Shown: one piece after another, positions 61,229 to 64,000 of the stretch
How positions within the stretch are numbered: the first letter of the stretch is position 1
Layout of the letters: each line of letters starts with the position of its first letter
Assembly (NCBI GenBank): GCA_036382855.1
Contig: DASVPO010000012.1
Location: forward strand, 62,001-126,000
Direction: 5' to 3'
Source of the DNA: DASVTR01 sp036382855
GTDB taxonomy: Bacteria; Acidobacteriota; Blastocatellia; Pyrinomonadales; Pyrinomonadaceae
Length of the DNA: 64,000 bases
Program-made: the position numbers and the translations under genes
Notes under the pieces: model-generated
The model's database searches: none
Told to the model about the DNA's origin: nothing
The model's input: the letters and a program-made list of their open reading frames with translations, nothing else

Positions 61229-61567
61229 TTAACCAAACAGCGGCGTGCCGTCGTAAACGATGCTCCAACCATTCTTACGACTCGTCGCTACGCTCTTGTT
61301 GAACCAACGCGTGGCAGCGTCCGCATCATCGTAAACCTGCGCCGCGGGCTTCTCCTCGCGCGGGTCAACGCGCACAATCAATCCGCCCTGCTCAGACTTC
61401 TTCAGACCGAGAAGCGCCAGCATGTCGTTCTTCGTCATCACGACCGTGCGCATTTCAACAGGCCCGTCATCATCGTCGTCATCATCCGGCTCAGCATCCC
61501 ACTCGGTCGCGTCCGTGTCCAAATCGTCGCCAATCACATCATCAAAAAATTCATTCTGTTCGTTCAT
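61229..61567 (-). CDS. Acidic protein of unknown function
   Basis: 112 aa. The N-terminal third is strongly acidic (DDVIGDDLDTDATEWDAEP, then a run of seven Asp). The rest is a small mixed domain (MTKNDMLALLGLKKSEQGGL, TRWFNKSVATSRKNGWSIVY). No signal or membrane helix. No family recognised; the run of Asp hints at interaction with basic partners or metal, which is conjecture. Confidence 0.55.
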   Translation of the reverse strand: MNEQNEFFDDVIGDDLDTDATEWDAEPDDDDDDDGPVEMRTVVMTKNDMLALLGLKKSEQGGLIVRVDPREEKPAAQVYDDADAATRWFNKSVATSRKNGWSIVYDGTPLFG

Positions 61568-61711
61568 TCAAAAATTCTCCGTCTCTCTAATCTTAGCTGC
61601 CGGCAAACGCCTGACAGATTCACTCCGTCAGGCAGCACGAAGTCCAGCATCATACTCTGATTGCAGCCGCACGCAAAATCGCCGTCGAACTCTTTCACAC
61701 GCTACGGCGTG

Positions 61712-61755
61712 CAAAACAAAAAAGATAGCGAGGCGACACTCGCGCCCCGCTATCT
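61712..61755 (-). terminator. Intrinsic terminator of the 61780-62841 gene
   Basis: In minus-strand sense AGATAGCG pairs with CGCTATCT (61748-61755 with 61723-61730), followed by TTTTTTGTTTTG. It lies about 25 bp past the stop of the gene at 61780. Confidence 0.85.
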
Positions 61756-61779
61756 ACTGAACGTGGAATTATCCCGCGC

Positions 61780-62841
61780 TTACTTCTCTTCGTTTAACTT
61801 CTTCCGAAAAACACGCGGAGCAGCCGGGCCTTCCTTGATGGTGTAATCCGCAGGCACTTCAAAGAGCGAGCGCGCGGGCTCGCTGCGATTGATGTTGGTC
61901 AGGCGGAAGGTCGTCTCGCCAAAGCGCGGGTCGCTGTGTTTGGTGAGCACGACGGTTTGCAGCGCGGGCGAATACCAGCGCTCGGAAACTATCTGTATCG
62001 GCTGCTCGTTGCCGATTTCTCCGGCGGGAATCGTGAAGGTTTCGCGCGTGCCTTCGGCCTCGACGCCTTCGATAATCTGCTTGCCTAAAGATTCGCTGCG
62101 GAGGTTGTCCTGCGCCTTCCTGATGCGGGCTGCTCTCTGCGCGTCTGTTGTCCTGACGACGGTGCTATCATTGCCCCCCTCGACATCTATAGTCTCGTCA
62201 ACGACCACGCCGGCCCTGTCCGGCGCGCCGCTTGGCGGAGCGACGACACGAACCTTTATGTCATGCCTTGCATCTGGGCCACCCTGCACACGTCCCGGCG
62301 GCAGAGGCGGATGCGGCGGCAAGGGTAGCTTGCGCGCGATGCGCGTGCGCGGCTCAAGTATGTAATGAACGCGGCTGACGGGGTCGCCGATGAAGGAGGT
62401 CTGCTGCGGCTCGCCTGCCGACGACCAGGGGCCGATTGAGCTGAGCGATTGATCGTGGCGCGTGCGTCCCTCGCTGTCGCGATAAACGTTCGCCGTGTTC
62501 TTGCGCACGATGCGATTGCCGTCGGCGAGAGTTTGCGTAGTCTCTGTTGTGGCCTGCGCAGAGTAGGGAGCGTTTTTGACAATCTTGTGTCCGAAGCTCA
62601 TCTCTGTCGAGACGAAGACGAAAGTCTCGCCCGGCCCTTGTCCCTGCCGCAGCACCTCAATCTGTGGGCCAACTCCCGGAGGAGGCGGGCCGATGCGTCG
62701 CTCAAACATTATTACGTCGCCCTCGCCTTTCGGCGGCTTCGGCGGTGGCGGCGGCGCTTCCTGAGCAAAGACGCTCACCACACTCGCCAGCATCGTTAAT
62801 ATAAAACTGGCTATCATTACCCTTCGCTTCTCTCTTCTCAT
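61780..62841 (-). CDS. Secreted Pro-rich protein of unknown function
   Basis: 353 aa from ATG 62841 (MRREKRRVMIASF), with AGGAG 9 nt upstream; an in-frame ATG 27 bp before it has no ribosome binding site. Signal peptide (MIASFILTMLASVVSVFAQ) then a Pro-rich stretch (EAPPPPPKPPKGEG). The mature part has TLADGNRIVRKNTANVYRDS and GRTRHD, a pattern recalled from secreted Acidobacteria proteins. It has its own terminator. It may belong with the sigma/anti-sigma pair upstream, which lies 83 bp away in the same direction. Confidence 0.65.
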   Translation of the reverse strand: MRREKRRVMIASFILTMLASVVSVFAQEAPPPPPKPPKGEGDVIMFERRIGPPPPGVGPQIEVLRQGQGPGETFVFVSTEMSFGHKIVKNAPYSAQATTETTQTLADGNRIVRKNTANVYRDSEGRTRHDQSLSSIGPWSSAGEPQQTSFIGDPVSRVHYILEPRTRIARKLPLPPHPPLPPGRVQGGPDARHDIKVRVVAPPSGAPDRAGVVVDETIDVEGGNDSTVVRTTDAQRAARIRKAQDNLRSESLGKQIIEGVEAEGTRETFTIPAGEIGNEQPIQIVSERWYSPALQTVVLTKHSDPRFGETTFRLTNINRSEPARSLFEVPADYTIKEGPAAPRVFRKKLNEEK

Positions 62842-62923
62842 TATCAGCACTCCTTTCATCCTTTCCATCGTTCAAATAATTATTCAGTCTTCACAAGTTA
62901 ATCTAGATTCCGCTCGGGACAAC

Positions 62924-63736
62924 TTAACGGACGAAACGGATCGCGCGTGCCAGTCCGTCGTGGCCGAGCAGCACGTCCGCCTTAACGCGTTCGTTTGCCC
63001 TTTCCACATTCACAGGCAATCCGAGCGACACGAGCGCCGAGCGCGGCAATTCGACGCGCACCAACTGCGCTCCTTCGTTTGGACTAAGCGCCGCCCCGTA
63101 AGTGAGCGGCATAAAATCCGTCACTATCTCCGCCTCCGGCTGCGCCATCGAAGTCTGTTTTGGTTGTCGAGAGCCTCTATTTATGTGCGGCGAATAATTG
63201 GCAAGCATCATGCTGCCTCTCTCGCCTGAAGCGTTGCGCGATTGCGTTGTGACGCCGCTCTCAACCTTCTGCGGAGCATCAACTAAACTCCTCCCGCCGG
63301 TCGTCCATGCAACCGCAGACACTTGCGAGAGGTTGCGAGTGTTGGCGGCGCTACGCAAAGGCGCATGCGTCTGTCGGAGGTTGAAAGCCTGAATCGCAAT
63401 AACGGCTAAGATAGACGCGGCGGCTGCGGTCGCCCATGGTAGCCAGCGGCTCGTGCGCGCGCGTGCGATGTCTGCAACCGGCGCGGGCTTCAGGATTGCG
63501 CCCTGCTGGCGGAAGGCTGCGCGCAGCGCCGTTTCAACCTGCGCGGGCGCTTCCAGTGCCTCGGAGGCGTTAGCAAAGGCGCGCAGGCTGAAGCTCAGCG
63601 CACGCTCGTCTGCGAGGCGCGCGTTGCAATGCGCGCACTCCTCTGCGTGGGCCAACGCGCTCTCGCGCAGAGCGGCTTCCATCATCTGCCCGCGCGCCAA
63701 GTCGTTAACAGTAGGCTCGAAAGTTTGACAGTTCAT
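62924..63736 (-). CDS. Putative zinc-finger anti-sigma factor
   Basis: 270 aa from ATG 63736 (MNCQTFEPTVN). N-terminal zf-HC2-like motif: Cys3 near the N-terminus and HAEECAHC with a His/Cys/Cys ligand set. One membrane helix lies near 105-122 (WLPWATAAAASILAVIAIQA), then a periplasmic part of 150 residues. This layout fits an anti-sigma factor that holds an ECF sigma factor at the membrane. The ATG overlaps the sigma gene's TGA (ATGA), so the two are translationally coupled. Confidence 0.85.
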   Translation of the reverse strand: MNCQTFEPTVNDLARGQMMEAALRESALAHAEECAHCNARLADERALSFSLRAFANASEALEAPAQVETALRAAFRQQGAILKPAPVADIARARTSRWLPWATAAAASILAVIAIQAFNLRQTHAPLRSAANTRNLSQVSAVAWTTGGRSLVDAPQKVESGVTTQSRNASGERGSMMLANYSPHINRGSRQPKQTSMAQPEAEIVTDFMPLTYGAALSPNEGAQLVRVELPRSALVSLGLPVNVERANERVKADVLLGHDGLARAIRFVR

Positions 63737-63999
63737 GCAAAGCACCCCGCCGTCTTAAAACTATTAGCTGCCGCATCGGCCTCGCCGCGCCCGCGCAGCT
63801 TCTCGACCAGCAACGCACGCCCGCGATGAAGGCGCGAACGCACAGTCCCCACGGCACAACGCAGAACGACAGCCGCATCCGCGTAGCTCATCTCGTGCAA
63901 ATCACAGAGGACGACGACCTCACGATAGTGTGCAGGGAGCGCCAGAATTGCCTGACGCACGCTGGCAATCGTTTCGTTGCGCGTCAATTCTCCGAGCGG
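63733..63999 (-). CDS. ECF RNA polymerase sigma factor, C-terminal fragment (5' end outside window)
   Basis: The frame is open at the right window edge. The visible 88 residues include PLGELTRNETIASVRQA, LPAHYREVVVLCDLHEMSYA and VGTVRSRLHRGRALL, which form region 4 of a sigma-70 family ECF factor, with the helix-turn-helix that binds the -35 box. A TTG at 63987 could be misread as the start, but the ECF-typical sequence continues upstream of it. Partner of the coupled anti-sigma gene. Confidence 0.9.
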   Translation of the reverse strand, partial: PLGELTRNETIASVRQAILALPAHYREVVVLCDLHEMSYADAAVVLRCAVGTVRSRLHRGRALLVEKLRGRGEADAAANSFKTAGCFA

Positions 64000-64000
64000 G

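Overview
The window looks like a GC-rich chromosomal segment of a diderm bacterium, most likely Acidobacteriota and plausibly the class Blastocatellia (inference). LpxC and the KDO-pathway isomerase KdsD show an LPS outer membrane. A fused AroD-AroE, many small zinc-ribbon membrane proteins, and secreted proteins ending in Calx-beta and DUF4214 domains fit that lineage. No phage, transposase, CRISPR array or rRNA was seen. The gene content is mostly housekeeping and secreted or envelope proteins, in short runs on both strands.

Layout. 1-5.4 kb: the 3' end of a heme gene (hemG), an MFS-spermidine synthase fusion and a MoxR/DUF58 pair. 5.6-10.6 kb: a pilin-like protein, tRNA-Val and small or secreted unknowns, with a large beta-propeller protein. 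10.8-17.9 kb (minus strand): a MoeB/ThiF-like enzyme, aroDE, cysK, two paralogous zinc-ribbon proteins, and rlmB coupled to an unknown gene. 18-26.8 kb (plus strand): an FTP-like lipoprotein, a NYN nuclease, DUF2203, a zinc-ribbon RDD protein, RqcH-like, a CrtC/AttH-like protein, a BON-LysM protein and hemL. 26.8-31.6 kb: a sensor kinase and polA. 31.8-40.9 kb: lpxC, modBC, a methyltransferase, two molybdenum storage protein subunits, a drug-type ABC exporter and kdsD. 41.5-54.6 kb: a triple-DUF4394 secreted protein, a phosphate transporter pair, a Ser/Thr kinase, a cupin, tRNA-Arg and two large secreted Calx-beta/DUF4214 proteins, one of them a diheme cytochrome fusion. 54.8-64 kb: a third zinc-ribbon paralogue, secreted unknowns, msrPQ, and an ECF sigma/anti-sigma pair cut by the window edge.

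Two things stand out. First, six intergenic spacers hold hairpins whose arms are tandem 7-nt words. Four unrelated words are used, but the architecture is the same: each element starts within 9 bp of a stop codon, lies between co-directional genes, and in three cases runs up to the next start codon and takes the place of a normal ribosome binding site. Second, there is a molybdenum theme: transporter genes modBC without modA next to two adjacent MoSto-type storage subunits, the molybdoenzyme MsrP with its heme partner MsrQ, and a MoeB-like adenylyltransferase. No nitrogenase gene is visible, although MoSto is best known from nitrogen fixers.

All calls rest on reading the sequence and on recalled family motifs. 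No database search or folding program was run, and residue positions are approximate unless a single residue is named.
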